Shown here: positions 26,142-35,341 of the stretch, one piece after another | Position numbering within the stretch: the first letter of the stretch is position 1 | How the letters are laid out: each line of letters begins with the position of its first letter | Assembly: GCF_000196895.1 (NCBI RefSeq) | Contig: NC_014297.1 | Location: forward strand, 496,001 to 560,000 | Direction: 5' to 3' | Source of the DNA: Halalkalicoccus jeotgali B3 | GTDB taxonomy: Archaea > Halobacteriota > Halobacteria > Halobacteriales > Halalkalicoccaceae | Length of the DNA: 64,000 nucleotides | Made by a program: the position numbers and the translations under genes | Notes under the pieces: model-generated | What the model saw: only the letters and a program-made list of their open reading frames with translations | What the model was told of the DNA's origin: nothing | The model's database searches: none

Positions 26142-27317
26142 ATGGCCGATCCTGCCGTATCAAACCGGGTCGCCGGAATCGAACCCCAACAGATCCGTCG
26201 CCTGTTCGATCTCGCGAGCGACCACGACGCCGATGATATTGTCCACCTCGAACTCGGCGAACCCGATTTTCCTACGCCAGCCCACGTTATCGACGCGGCA
26301 GCGGTGGCCGCACGCGACGGTGAAACCAACTACACGCCCAATGCAGGGATCGACTCGCTCAGACGGGCCATCGCCGATCGGTTGCGTGCCGATGGAGTCG
26401 ACGCCGATCCCGATCGGGTGGTCGTGACGACTGGTGGCGTCGAGGCGCTGTACCTGACGTTATTGACGGTGACCGACCCCGGCGATGAGGTCGTCGTACC
26501 GACGCCAGCCTGGCCGAATCCCCTTTCGCAGGCTCGGTTGGCGGGGGCGACGCCTGTCCCAGTACCACTGTCACCGGCCGATGGTTTCGCCTTCGATGCT
26601 GATCGGATCATCGATACGATCACCGACCGCACCGGCGCTGTCATCGTGACCTCGCCGTCGAACCCCACGGGTCGGGTGTTCGATACGGCCGCCATGGAGC
26701 GGGTCGTCGACGCTGCCGCACGCCATGATGCCTACGTCATCGCCGATGAGGTCTACCACGAACTTACCTACGATCGCCGCCCGGACCGCCTCGCGGCGGT
26801 GACGGATCACCCAGAGCGGGTCGTCACGATCGACTCCTGTTCGAAGACGTATTCGATGACGGGTTGGCGCGTCGGCTGGCTCAGCGGTCCCAAACCCGTG
26901 ACGACGGCTGTGACCAAAATCCACGAGAGCACGACCTCCTGTGTGAACACGCCTGCCCAGTACGCCGCCGTCGCAGCGCTCACCGGGACCGATGCACCAG
27001 TCCGGGAGATGCAGGCGGCCTTCGAGTACCGCCGCGATGCGATCGTCGACCGGCTCGATGCAATTCCGGCCGTCTCGGCGCCGCGTCCTGAGGGTGCCTT
27101 CTACGCGTTCGTCGACGTAAGCGCGCTATCGGGTTCGAGCATGGAGATCGCCCAGCAGCTACTGTTCGAATACGACGTGGTCGCCGCCCCGGGAAGCGCC
27201 TTTGGGCCCGGTGGCGAGGAGTACCTCCGATTCAGTTTTGCGAACGATCTCGACCGGATCGAACGGGGACTCGACCGCTTCGAACAATTAGTTCGTGATG
27301 AGGGCCACGGTGCCTAA
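26142..27317 (+). CDS. Class I/II PLP-dependent aminotransferase
   Basis: 391 residues from the ATG at 26142. The frame is open further upstream, but that part overlaps the divergent dehydratase gene. Lys235 in SCSKTYSMTGWR is the Schiff-base lysine. PSNPTG holds the conserved Asn, YVIADEVYHEL the Asp-x-x-Tyr, and LRFSFAN the carboxylate-binding Arg. This is a fold-type I aspartate/aromatic aminotransferase, acting in the cytoplasm on an amino acid and 2-oxoglutarate. Substrate specificity is unknown. A promoter must lie in the short divergent region. Confidence 0.93.
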   Translation: MADPAVSNRVAGIEPQQIRRLFDLASDHDADDIVHLELGEPDFPTPAHVIDAAAVAARDGETNYTPNAGIDSLRRAIADRLRADGVDADPDRVVVTTGGVEALYLTLLTVTDPGDEVVVPTPAWPNPLSQARLAGATPVPVPLSPADGFAFDADRIIDTITDRTGAVIVTSPSNPTGRVFDTAAMERVVDAAARHDAYVIADEVYHELTYDRRPDRLAAVTDHPERVVTIDSCSKTYSMTGWRVGWLSGPKPVTTAVTKIHESTTSCVNTPAQYAAVAALTGTDAPVREMQAAFEYRRDAIVDRLDAIPAVSAPRPEGAFYAFVDVSALSGSSMEIAQQLLFEYDVVAAPGSAFGPGGEEYLRFSFANDLDRIERGLDRFEQLVRDEGHGA

Positions 27318-27425
27318 TCGAGTCTCATAGCAGGCCCGAATGGACTCAGGAAACAGTGGCTGACGTATGGATCCGGCTCCGAGTCTCAGGTATTCCATGA
27401 CACCACAGTCGCCACGCTGGGGCGA

Positions 27426-28385
27426 CTATGACTGAACCACGTTTTCGAAGTCTCCCCCGTTGTCGAGGGCCCGTACGTTGTGTGCAACAATATCTGCGAG
27501 GCGCGGCCAATGTTCTGGACTGTGGCCTGCATTGTGCGGCGTAATCATGACGTTCTCGAACTGCCAGAGGACATGGTCCGGTGGCAGGGGTTCGGGGTCA
27601 GTCACGTCGAGTGCGACGTCGCCAATCTGGTTTTTCTGAATGGCGTTGATCAGGGCGTCCGTTTCGACGATAGGCCCCCGGCCGATGTTAGTCAATGTTG
27701 CATCCGGCGGGAGTGTCTCGAGTGCGTCGGCATCGATCAACCCACGGGTCGTCTCGGTGAGTGGGGAGGCGACAATGAGATGGTCCGTCCGCGCGAGCGC
27801 GTTGTGAATGGCGTCCGTCTCAAAGCCGATGACCTCATCGGTCGGCCCACCTTTCTCGGGGGTGTATCGCATACCGATCGTCTCGACCTCGAACCCCGAG
27901 AGCCGTTGGACAATTGCCTGCCCGATCGAACCGAGGCCGACAACGGTAACGGTACTACCTTTAAGCTCACGGGTCTGATAATGGCGCCATTCGTGGCGCT
28001 GTTCACGCCGCCAGCCTTCTCGGAGTCGACGCGTCATTACCAGTAGATAGCCGAGTACCTGTTCGGCAATGTTCGGAGCGTGAATACCCGATGCGGTCGT
28101 AACGGTGACATCCATCTCTTCGAACGTCTCAAACGGTAGGTGGCCATAGCCAGCGGCAACGCCTGCGAATAGCTCGAGATTCTCTGCTCTAGAGAGGAGG
28201 TCGGTGTCGATATCGACGGTTGATACGACTCGTGCCGTTTGAATGAGTTCGCGTTCCTGTTGTGGGGTCCGAGCGAGTGCGATTCGGTGGTCAGGGAGCC
28301 GATCCCGGAGTTCGTCCCGATATTCCTCTGCAGAAATCCCGTGTGCTCCTCCTCGAAGTACGAGGACGTCTATTGTCTCACTCAT
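27426..28385 (-). CDS. D-isomer-specific 2-hydroxyacid dehydrogenase
   Basis: 319 residues. VVGLGSIGQAIVQRL is the NAD(P)-binding loop in the Rossmann domain, NIGRGPIVETDALI carries the catalytic-Arg region, DVTDPEPLPPDH the Glu region and ITPHNAGHSPEHW the catalytic His. It reduces a 2-oxoacid to the D-hydroxyacid or the reverse. The nearby sugar-acid dehydratase yields a 2-keto-3-deoxy acid, so a link to sugar-acid metabolism is possible but not shown. The gene is monocistronic. Confidence 0.92.
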   Translation of the reverse strand: MSETIDVLVLRGGAHGISAEEYRDELRDRLPDHRIALARTPQQERELIQTARVVSTVDIDTDLLSRAENLELFAGVAAGYGHLPFETFEEMDVTVTTASGIHAPNIAEQVLGYLLVMTRRLREGWRREQRHEWRHYQTRELKGSTVTVVGLGSIGQAIVQRLSGFEVETIGMRYTPEKGGPTDEVIGFETDAIHNALARTDHLIVASPLTETTRGLIDADALETLPPDATLTNIGRGPIVETDALINAIQKNQIGDVALDVTDPEPLPPDHVLWQFENVMITPHNAGHSPEHWPRLADIVAHNVRALDNGGDFENVVQS

Positions 28386-28605
28386 CTGTTGATGTACTCT
28401 ACTGGGATGTGTTCTTGTCTAGGTTCCGGTTGGAGTAGTTATTCGAGGAAGTGACTGGGAATGAGCGGAGTCGCTATCTCTACTCAGTTCTGCGTGGATA
28501 AGACTGCGATTCAGTGATTTGACTGTGTGCCTAAGGAGTCGATAGAACGACTGCAACGTGAGAAAACAGCGGTTCGAGATACTACTGACGTCCTCTTGGT
28601 ACTCT

Positions 28606-29343
28606 TTAGTCTGCTTCGGCCTCGACTTCTGTCCCGTTCTGTAGACGTTGCTCGGCTTTGTCGCGGTCCTCTGGGTACCCAACGTCGATCCGCCAGCCAT
28701 CGAGTCCGATCGCATCGATCGTCCGGCCCGAACGGATGAGGAGGTCAATAGCTTCGCTGATCTCGTATTCCCCACGATTCGAGGGTTGGACGAGATGGCA
28801 AGCGTGGAAGATCTCCGGGCTAAACGTGTAGAAGCCGGTCATCACCAGGTTAGTCGGCGGATCGTCGGGCTTCTCGACCACCTCGATGATCTCGCCGTAA
28901 TTGTTGGTGTTGCAGACGCCGTATCGGGAGGCTTCCTCCCATGGCACTTCCTCGACGAGAAACGCGGCGTCCGCACGGTCCTCGCGCTGTCGGCGAACAA
29001 CGTCCTCCAAATTCGACTGGAAGATATTATCCCCCAGCATTAGCATGAACTCGTCATCGATGTAATCCTCTACTGTCAACAGCGCATGGGCAAGTCCCAA
29101 CTGTTCGCGCTGATGGGCGTAGGTGATCGGGATCCCTTCGTAGCTGTCGCCGAAGTGTTCGATGATGTGTTCTTTCATGTGCCCGACGACGACGACGAAC
29201 TCTTCAGCACCCAGATTGGCGAGCTGATCGAAACAGTGCGCAACAAGTGGTTGTCCATCGACCTCGACCATCGCCTTCGGTTTGTCATCGGTGAGTGGCT
29301 GCAGCCGTGTTCCTTTTCCAGCAGCTAGTACGACAGCATTCAT
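28606..29343 (-). CDS. Sugar-1-phosphate nucleotidyltransferase (AglF-like)
   Basis: 245 residues. AAGKGTRLQPLTDDKPKAM is the nucleotide-binding signature G-x-G-T-R-(L)-x-P-(L)-T, GDN is the metal site, EKPDDPP the sugar-binding region and DVGYPED the late Asp. The length and lack of a left-handed helix domain fit short glucose-1-phosphate uridylyl/thymidylyltransferases such as haloarchaeal AglF. It would activate a hexose as UDP- or dTDP-sugar for glycan assembly. An AATATTTA TATA-like box about 25 nt before the ATG suggests a leaderless mRNA. Exact nucleotide and sugar are unknown. Confidence 0.9.
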   Translation of the reverse strand: MNAVVLAAGKGTRLQPLTDDKPKAMVEVDGQPLVAHCFDQLANLGAEEFVVVVGHMKEHIIEHFGDSYEGIPITYAHQREQLGLAHALLTVEDYIDDEFMLMLGDNIFQSNLEDVVRRQREDRADAAFLVEEVPWEEASRYGVCNTNNYGEIIEVVEKPDDPPTNLVMTGFYTFSPEIFHACHLVQPSNRGEYEISEAIDLLIRSGRTIDAIGLDGWRIDVGYPEDRDKAEQRLQNGTEVEAEAD

Positions 29344-29836
29344 ACTTTAGAATTCTCTTGTTCAGTTAAATATTTTGCGTTGAAAACTGAATATTACACT
29401 AGAAGAACTGAGATTGGACATTGAGTAGGGAGCGTGATAGCGACACGTCAGTTGAATTTCTTCGATCGAAAACGAGGTATGGGACGATATGACGATTCTT
29501 CCACAACCCTCCCGTAGACGAGTCTTCTTCGTCGATAAGGGTGGATCAGAGCGTGACGTGATCGTTGCTGGATCGACCGCAGACAGATACTGACTGGTAG
29601 GACGCCGACCGTTGTCTGAACCGATTGCTTCGGTCGAATCGGTTATCGGTAGAGGATCAGTCAGTGCAAGTTCTATAGAAGAGAGCGATCGATCGTCTGA
29701 TAGCAGCGCACTCTCTGTTTGAGTTGATAGTATCCCGAAGCGATGGGTTAGCGATGCACCGGTAGTTTAAACGGAGCGGTAGTATACATACACGTAGTTC
29801 CGCTGGGAGCACTAACGAAACAACCCCCATGCAACG
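29344..29836. other. 493-nt region upstream of orc1/cdc6, candidate origin sequence
   Basis: No gene is seen. An 8-bp perfect inverted repeat AACCGATT/AATCGGTT (29619-29644, 10-nt spacer) and an ORB-like segment TTTCTTCGATCGAAAACGAGG (29457-29477) occur here, and GAAAC followed by a C-run lies at about 29817-29828. Haloarchaeal origins usually lie beside orc genes and carry repeated ORB elements. I see only single imperfect examples, so origin activity is uncertain. Confidence 0.35.
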
Positions 29837-31051
29837 ATGAACAAGTACGATGACCTGTTCGACGAGACGACGCCTGATGATAGTGTCTTTGCCGATAAGG
29901 GCGCACTTGATCCCTTAACTGAGCCCAAGGAGACCATTGCTCGCGATGAGCAAGAGCACGAACTCGCGACAATTCTCAACGGTATCCACGAAGGCTATCT
30001 CCCACCGACCGTTTCGATCCACGGGCCACCCGGGACGGGAAAGACCATGACCACACGACGGGTCACCCAGGAGTTCGCCACACGAACTGAGGAGCTCGCC
30101 GTCGAGTACGTAAATCTCAAGGACTGTCGAACGGTCTTCAGTGCGGCCAACGAGATTCATCTTGCACTCACTGACGAAAAACGTGGTGCCTACGAAGGGC
30201 TTGACGGGGTCTTCGAAGGAATTTGGGAGGCACTCACTACGTATCCGGAATGGACGGTCCTCATTCTCGATGAAATCGATCACGTTCAGCACGATACGAA
30301 CTATGATCCCAACGAGTTCTTCTATCGGCTCCTGCGTGGAGAGGGTAAGCTCGCCCGCGATGTTCAGCTCTCATGTTGGCTGCTTAGCAACGAGTTGTTG
30401 ACAGTCGACCTCCGGCTCGACAGCCGTGTACAGAGTGTCATGGGGGACAGGGAGCTGTTCTTCCCACCATACGGGCACGCAAAGCTCGAGGCTATCTTGA
30501 AGCCACGTGTCGAGCAGGCGTTTCGCGATGGGACTCTGTCCGACGATACATTCGACCATGGTATCACCAAGGCGGCGTACCGATGGGGCGACGCACGGCG
30601 GGCGCTTCGGCTCTTCCGACAGGCAGGTGAGACGGCGAATGAACGCGATCTCGAGCAGGTGACTACGGACTGCCTCGATACCAACTTCGACGCAACTGAG
30701 CGGGAGGCGACGATCGAGAAGCTGCTGTCGCTTCCCCCAAACCATTTCATGGTGCTTATTGGGGTCGCCCAATGGGAGAACACGCGTACTGGAGAAATCA
30801 TTCAACCCGTCACTACCGCTCAAATCCAGGAAAGTGACGAACTTACTGAAATTGGGCTCGGAAACCGAGCGGTTCGTAACCTCATTATGGAACTCGAGAC
30901 CATGGGATTAGTCGAAACGTGGATCGAGTCGAAGGGGAATGAGGGCCGCGTGAAACAGGTCGAAACCACCTTCGATCCACAGTGGGTACATCAGGCAGTA
31001 AAATCCTATATCAACGAATCGGATGTTCGGTCGCGTTCAGCCGAGGAGTAA
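29837..31051 (+). CDS. orc1/cdc6: Orc1/Cdc6 replication initiator
   Basis: 404 residues. Walker A HGPPGTGKT at 62-70 and Walker B VLILDEIDH at 141-149 define the AAA+ ATPase. A sensor-2-type segment (ITKAAYRWGDARRAL) is at about 240-255, and the last about 100 residues form the winged-helix DNA-binding domain. It binds origin recognition boxes and loads the MCM helicase. Haloarchaea carry many orc paralogues, often one per replicon or integrated element, so this gene may mark an origin or a past plasmid integration. It is monocistronic. Confidence 0.95.
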   Translation: MNKYDDLFDETTPDDSVFADKGALDPLTEPKETIARDEQEHELATILNGIHEGYLPPTVSIHGPPGTGKTMTTRRVTQEFATRTEELAVEYVNLKDCRTVFSAANEIHLALTDEKRGAYEGLDGVFEGIWEALTTYPEWTVLILDEIDHVQHDTNYDPNEFFYRLLRGEGKLARDVQLSCWLLSNELLTVDLRLDSRVQSVMGDRELFFPPYGHAKLEAILKPRVEQAFRDGTLSDDTFDHGITKAAYRWGDARRALRLFRQAGETANERDLEQVTTDCLDTNFDATEREATIEKLLSLPPNHFMVLIGVAQWENTRTGEIIQPVTTAQIQESDELTEIGLGNRAVRNLIMELETMGLVETWIESKGNEGRVKQVETTFDPQWVHQAVKSYINESDVRSRSAEE

Positions 31052-31248
31052 ACTGCCCCTCCCTACTCGCTCACGGCTGACATCGTTCGTCCTTGAGGGT
31101 AGGCCCACCGACGGTCGGACAACGCTACGATGCGCTCTTCGTGAAGTCGGGAATGTCGAATTCGAGGGTGGGGCGGAGTGGTTCTACCGGCTAGAGAGCG
31201 TCTACCGACAATCTCCGATCTTTGAGACCGGAGCAGTTGACCTATGAC

Positions 31249-31398
31249 TTACTTTTCCTCTGAATCGCTATCAGCGTCGTGGAGACAAAGACGGCAGTAT
31301 CTGACTTGCTTTTCCCGCTCGCTCCGAACTGGTTCCCCACAGCTCCGGCAGTACGTAGGGAGCTGGATTGGTGTGTTCTCGGAGAGCCATTGAAGCAT
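31249..31398 (-). CDS. 49-aa small zinc-finger protein
   Basis: 49 residues from the ATG at 31398 to TAA at 31249-31251. YCRSCGEPVRSE and YCRLCLHD supply a C-x2-C pair, about 15 residues and a second C-x2-C pair, a zinc-ribbon spacing. The acidic tail is typical of haloarchaea. It is convergent with orc1. The regular cysteines support a real gene; function is unknown. Confidence 0.6.
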   Translation of the reverse strand: MLQWLSENTPIQLPTYCRSCGEPVRSEREKQVRYCRLCLHDADSDSEEK

Positions 31399-31623
31399 TA
31401 TCTCTGTTTGTTAGTGACCACCACTATCCGTCTTTCGTATTCTGGTGGCAGTCGGTCGAGCGTCCGCCAGTGGCCTGGGATATTCGTTCACTACTACGGT
31501 TTTCGTTGACCCCAGCAATCGCTTGACGGTCAACGCCGGTCCAAGAGGTAACCTATACAGTGCCCTTAACACGTATTAGTCAGACAATATATATGACGAT
31601 CTCTGATGACTATCAGATAGAAC

Positions 31624-32433
31624 ATGATGAACCTGGGTGATTTCACCTTTGATGATTACGGGCGACTGCTTGACGCTGCGCTCGCACACGGGTACACGTT
31701 CTACACCCTCGAAGAATACGTTACCCGATCGAATCATGACTCTCCGCATATCATCGTTCGTCACGATGTCGACCGGAAGGTTAGCACCGCACGCTCAATG
31801 GCGCGCGTTGAGGCCGACCGAGACATCTCGACAAGTTACTATTTCCGCACCTCGACATTCAGCCCCGAAACTGCCGCTGAGGTCTCCGGATTAGGGCATG
31901 AGATCGGGTATCACTACGAAGATCTCGCGAAGACACGCGGAGACTTCGAAGCAGCCCACGAGCGTTTCGGGCGGAATCTCGCTGCGTTCCGAAACCATGC
32001 AGACGTGCGGACGATCTGCCCCCATGGGAGTCCGCTCTCACCCCATCACAACCTCGATATGTGGCGTGGCGAGTACAGTATTGAGGACTACGATTTGGTC
32101 GGTGAGGCATATCTGTCCGTTGATACTAATAGTGACGACGCCGAGAGACCCTCCTATGTCTCGGATACGGGCCGGGACTGGGGAACGACCATCGCTGATT
32201 TCGGCCGTATCTCGACGACTGACGACCTGATCGCGGGCCTCGAATCCGGTGGCTGTGAACGCCTCTATCTGCTCGTGCATCCGGGTCGCTGGTCGCGCAA
32301 CCCCGCAGAGCATATCCAGCGTGTGGCGTGGGATCTGGCCGCCGAGGCTGGCAAATCCACCGCGAAGGGTGTCCATGCGATCGGGCAAGCGACGAACGAT
32401 CGAATCGTTCGGGCCTTCCGCGAGAGAACATGA
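31624..32433 (+). CDS. Polysaccharide-deacetylase-like protein
   Basis: 269 residues; an adjacent second ATG (31627) is an equally possible start. IIVRHDVDRK near residue 40 is the metal-binding motif of the NodB-like fold with the Asp pair, and EIGYHYEDLAK near 95 supplies the His motif. A late motif is YLLVHPGRW. The length suits a cytoplasmic or unexported deacetylase-like protein, since no signal peptide is present. Such proteins occur in haloarchaeal glycan loci. The acceptor is unknown. AATATATAT about 35 nt upstream is the probable TATA box. Confidence 0.8.
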   Translation: MMNLGDFTFDDYGRLLDAALAHGYTFYTLEEYVTRSNHDSPHIIVRHDVDRKVSTARSMARVEADRDISTSYYFRTSTFSPETAAEVSGLGHEIGYHYEDLAKTRGDFEAAHERFGRNLAAFRNHADVRTICPHGSPLSPHHNLDMWRGEYSIEDYDLVGEAYLSVDTNSDDAERPSYVSDTGRDWGTTIADFGRISTTDDLIAGLESGGCERLYLLVHPGRWSRNPAEHIQRVAWDLAAEAGKSTAKGVHAIGQATNDRIVRAFRERT

Positions 32434-32444
32434 GGTTTCGGCCT

Positions 32445-32680
32445 TCGGCGCCCACGTAGCGACCACTTCGGCTCGCATCGTCTGAAGGCCGGGCCGGCCT
32501 TGTCCTCACTAGACGTTCGCGCCGAGCGCAAGCACGCCGTTGAATGTGATCATCGGCGACGGCTCTCACGAGAGGAAGTGTCCGAGGATCGTCTGCCCTT
32601 GTTCATCGTAGAGTGATGGCGGCCAGAGAAGGGTGGTGGCATATACGAACTCGCCGTGAATTCGGATGGACGACAGCTAG
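32445..32680 (-). pseudogene. C-terminal remnant of a YdjM-type hydrolase (copy 2)
   Basis: On the plus strand, GGCTCGCATCGTCTGAAG and the downstream GAGAGGAAGTGTCCGAGGATC stretch align with the 3' half of the intact gene at 38636-39184 and with the decayed copy at 14718-15256. In translation it retains WPPSLYDEQGQTILGHFLS-like sequence, then breaks down. The 5' half is missing. It sits between the deacetylase-like gene and the alcohol dehydrogenase gene. Confidence 0.65.
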
Positions 32681-32682
32681 GG

Positions 32683-33696
32683 CTAGGGTGTGATGAGGAG
32701 TTTACCGACGCTCTCGCGATCCTGCATCGCTGTGAACGCCGCGTCGGTTTCCGAGAGTGGGTAGGTCCGATCGATTTCGGGCGTGAACGCACCGTCGTCG
32801 ACGAGATCGACGAGCGTCTCTAGGTCGCCTTGGGTTCCCATCGTGCTTCCAATGAGACGTTTGTGACCGAGAAAGAGATCCGGGACGTCGATCTCAGACG
32901 TCCCGCTGGCCGTCCGCCCACAGACCGCCATCCGGCCGTTGCGCCGCAGGACGTCCAGTCCGAGTTGAGTATATGCGCCACCGAGGTGGTTGAGCACGCT
33001 GTCGACCGGCTCGATGTCGGCGATAGCCGCTCGGATATCGTCCGGGTCAGTGCCCACGATCGCGTGATCGAGGCCGAGCGATTCGAGGCGGTCGAGCTTC
33101 GTCTGTGAAGAGGACGTCCCGACGCTCTGAGCACCGAGGACGGCCGCGAGTTGGACGCCGGCAACGCCGACGCCGCCGGTCGCACCCGGGACGAACACTA
33201 GATCGCCAGGTCCGGCCTCGACACGGCGAAGCATGTGGTACGCAGTCATGTACGCCGTCGGAAGCGCGGCCGCCTCAACCATCCCCACATCGTCGGGGAG
33301 CGCGACGAGGCGATCGGCCCGGACGCGGGCGGTCTCGGCGAGCCCGCCATGATAGAGCGAGAAGTTCTCACAGAGATTCTCCGGGCCTTCCCGACAGTAA
33401 CGACACGTCCCGCACGTCTCGTTCGGGCAGAGGACGACTCGGTCCCCGGGGTCGACGCCGGCGACGTCCTCGCCGACGTCTCGGACGACGCCGGCAACAT
33501 CGAGGCCGCTGACGAACGGCAGGTCGTCGGTATCGATCATCGCAGAGTCGCCCTCGAGGATCCAGAGGTCGTGGCGGTTGATCGCGCACGCCTCGACGTC
33601 GACGAGCGCCTCCCCGTGCCCGGATTCGGGTGTCGGTTGGTCGATGATCGAGACGCCGTCCGGGCCGGTGAGATCGGTGAAGGCTGCGACACGCAT
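32683..33696 (-). CDS. Zinc-containing medium-chain alcohol dehydrogenase
   Basis: 337 residues from the ATG at 33696 (MRVAAFTDL), the standard N-terminus of the family; a longer frame would add 14 odd residues. The catalytic-zinc region contains GLDVAGVV and a Cys replaced by neighbouring polar residues, while the structural zinc lobe CGTCRYCREGPENLC has all four cysteines. VFVPGATGGVGVAGVQLA is the NAD(P)-binding loop. It oxidises an alcohol or reduces an aldehyde or quinone. Substrate unknown, and no cluster partner is evident. Confidence 0.9.
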   Translation of the reverse strand: MRVAAFTDLTGPDGVSIIDQPTPESGHGEALVDVEACAINRHDLWILEGDSAMIDTDDLPFVSGLDVAGVVRDVGEDVAGVDPGDRVVLCPNETCGTCRYCREGPENLCENFSLYHGGLAETARVRADRLVALPDDVGMVEAAALPTAYMTAYHMLRRVEAGPGDLVFVPGATGGVGVAGVQLAAVLGAQSVGTSSSQTKLDRLESLGLDHAIVGTDPDDIRAAIADIEPVDSVLNHLGGAYTQLGLDVLRRNGRMAVCGRTASGTSEIDVPDLFLGHKRLIGSTMGTQGDLETLVDLVDDGAFTPEIDRTYPLSETDAAFTAMQDRESVGKLLITP

Positions 33697-33869
33697 CGCT
33701 CTGGTATTCGCCGTCCGTCCAGTTAGCAGTACGGGCACACTCGGTGATGGTGGCTACTGCGTCAGTCAGTGTGAAAATCGTCTCATACCCGCTGCTGGGA
33801 CACAGGGTGCGATTGGTTCGATGGCTCACCACAATAACGAAGTCCAGCCGCTCGAAAGACTGGGACAGG

Positions 33870-34508
33870 ATGCCATCTCTCCTCGAACGCTTACTCGGCA
33901 CTGACACACCCGACGAACAGGTCGATCTCGAAGCGCGCCAGAACGACGCGGATGAAGCGCTTCGCGATGCCGTTAAGCGCGGTAACTACACCGTCGAGGA
34001 CTGTGGTGTGACCGGTGTCGCGGTCGTGAACGAAGGCCCGAATGGTGAACCGGTCATCGTCCCTATCGCTCGCTTCTCGCTCGGTGAAGACGTCGAGAAC
34101 CCCAACATGGATCTCGTCTGGGAACTCGTCGGTGAAGCGGTCAAGGCCGTCCAGGCACCGTTCGACGACGTGTTCGTTCGTCACTACGACGTTCAGTTCA
34201 CCTTCGACGGCGACGAACTCTTCGAAGCCGAAGAGTGCCGGCGGGTCGCGCTCACTGATCAGCTTGTGGATCGGTACGCGACCGACGCCGGGTTCGGTAT
34301 TGCTGACCTCCGCGATGCGGTCGAAACAATGGATGACATCGACGACGAGATCGCACCGGTCGCGTGGGGTGAGTGTAAAGATTACAGTCAGACGGACAAC
34401 GCGGCGCTCGTCGTCGCCGGGACGGCTGCCGCTGCGAGTGCCAGTGCGAGTGCCGCGAGCTGTGCGGGGGCTGGTGCAGCGGGCGGTGCGGGCGGCGGCG
34501 CGTGTTGA
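33870..34508 (+). CDS. Hypothetical protein with an Ala/Ser/Gly/Cys-rich C-terminal tail
   Basis: 212 residues from the ATG at 33870, preferred because upstream codons overlap the divergent dehydrogenase promoter. Residues 1-170 form an acidic alpha/beta domain with no recognised motif. The last 35 or so residues are almost only Ala, Ser, Gly and a few Cys, ending GGGAC. That tail resembles a flexible or lipid/thiol-reactive segment, but no known anchor motif fits. Codon bias supports translation throughout. I do not recognise the family. Confidence 0.68.
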   Translation: MPSLLERLLGTDTPDEQVDLEARQNDADEALRDAVKRGNYTVEDCGVTGVAVVNEGPNGEPVIVPIARFSLGEDVENPNMDLVWELVGEAVKAVQAPFDDVFVRHYDVQFTFDGDELFEAEECRRVALTDQLVDRYATDAGFGIADLRDAVETMDDIDDEIAPVAWGECKDYSQTDNAALVVAGTAAAASASASAASCAGAGAAGGAGGGAC

Positions 34509-34618
34509 CGGGTTTAAACTAGGGCCGTGAGTGCGATGTACTGCTCGCCGTGGAACGGCATCTTCGGAGTAGTAATAAGTAGCCACGGCCGCCCTGAGCC
34601 AGCGCCTTTGAACGGATC

Positions 34619-34647
34619 CTCCCCGTAGACGATCGTTCAACGGGGAG
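34619..34647 (-). terminator. Inverted repeat just after the 116-aa HTH gene
   Basis: CTCCCCGT (34619-34626) and ACGGGGAG (34640-34647) pair over 8 bp with a 13-nt loop, immediately downstream of the TGA of the minus-strand HTH gene. The position suits a terminator or 3'-end structure. Confidence 0.4.
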
Positions 34648-34650
34648 AAC

Positions 34651-35001
34651 TCATCTCTCAGCCTGCTCGCTCGCCTTGATCCACTCGTCTCGGTCCTCTT
34701 CTCCGTAGCAATCATCGAACAGGCGCGTTACCCGATGGTGATCGTAGGCCTGTCGAAGTCGATCCAGGTTATCGGTGAGTGCCCAATATGGAGCCTTATG
34801 TCGAACGAGCTCCTGCTTTGCGAGTCGCGAGAGGACCGGATGGATCGAGTTTTCGGGGACTGGCGTCCGACTGGCGATCTCCTTTGCCTTCCATGCCCGG
34901 TCTCGATTCTCATAGAGGAACCGAAGCACGTGCTCCGGGTTGCTGAGTTCCGCTAACTCCTCTGGGGAGCGTTCGTCGAACTGATCGATATCGATCGACA
35001 T
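34651..35001 (-). CDS. MarR-like winged-helix protein
   Basis: 116 residues. Residues about 22-80 are a winged helix: HVLRFLYENRDRAWKAKEIAS, then VPENSIHPVLSRLAKQELV as recognition helix, then a wing. Similar haloarchaeal proteins often sit beside toxin genes of type II systems as the antitoxin, but no partner is visible here; the sequence downstream is only a hairpin and a short gap. It may be an orphan regulator. Confidence 0.72.
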   Translation of the reverse strand: MSIDIDQFDERSPEELAELSNPEHVLRFLYENRDRAWKAKEIASRTPVPENSIHPVLSRLAKQELVRHKAPYWALTDNLDRLRQAYDHHRVTRLFDDCYGEEDRDEWIKASEQAER

Positions 35002-35341
35002 GTACGTGTACGTACCTTCGCTACGCTGTCAATTAAATGTATGCTTTGTATGGTTACCACGCTTTGTAGGTTAGTAGGATGTATATCTGAATGGGAACGA
35101 CGACTGCGATCGATTCGGAGTGCTGTTTCCAGGAGGCCGAGCAGGGCGGGGTAGTTCGCCAAGGAGCGTTCGCTTCTGACCGTGTACGTCGCCGAATACC
35201 TCGATGTGGATGTGATCCCCCGACTGAATTCAGGATTTCTTCCGAATGCGCTCAGAGCGCCGAACATTGAAACAGAAATAATTCAATGGATACTAGGTAT
35301 ATATCGCTCCATGTGGTAGCGTCGGCACGGAGACGTTACGA
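35002..35341. other. 340-nt gap with a possible gene remnant
   Basis: Contains a plus-strand open stretch (about 35155-35322) reading LLTVYVAEYLDVDVIPRL that might be the tail of a decayed gene; no start is evident. A TATA-like GGTATATATCG lies near 35290 before the next gene. Confidence 0.3.

Noticed and set aside
34651-35001. Toxin-antitoxin module for the 116-aa HTH gene
   Set aside because: No partner gene is adjacent; only a hairpin and a short gap follow it.
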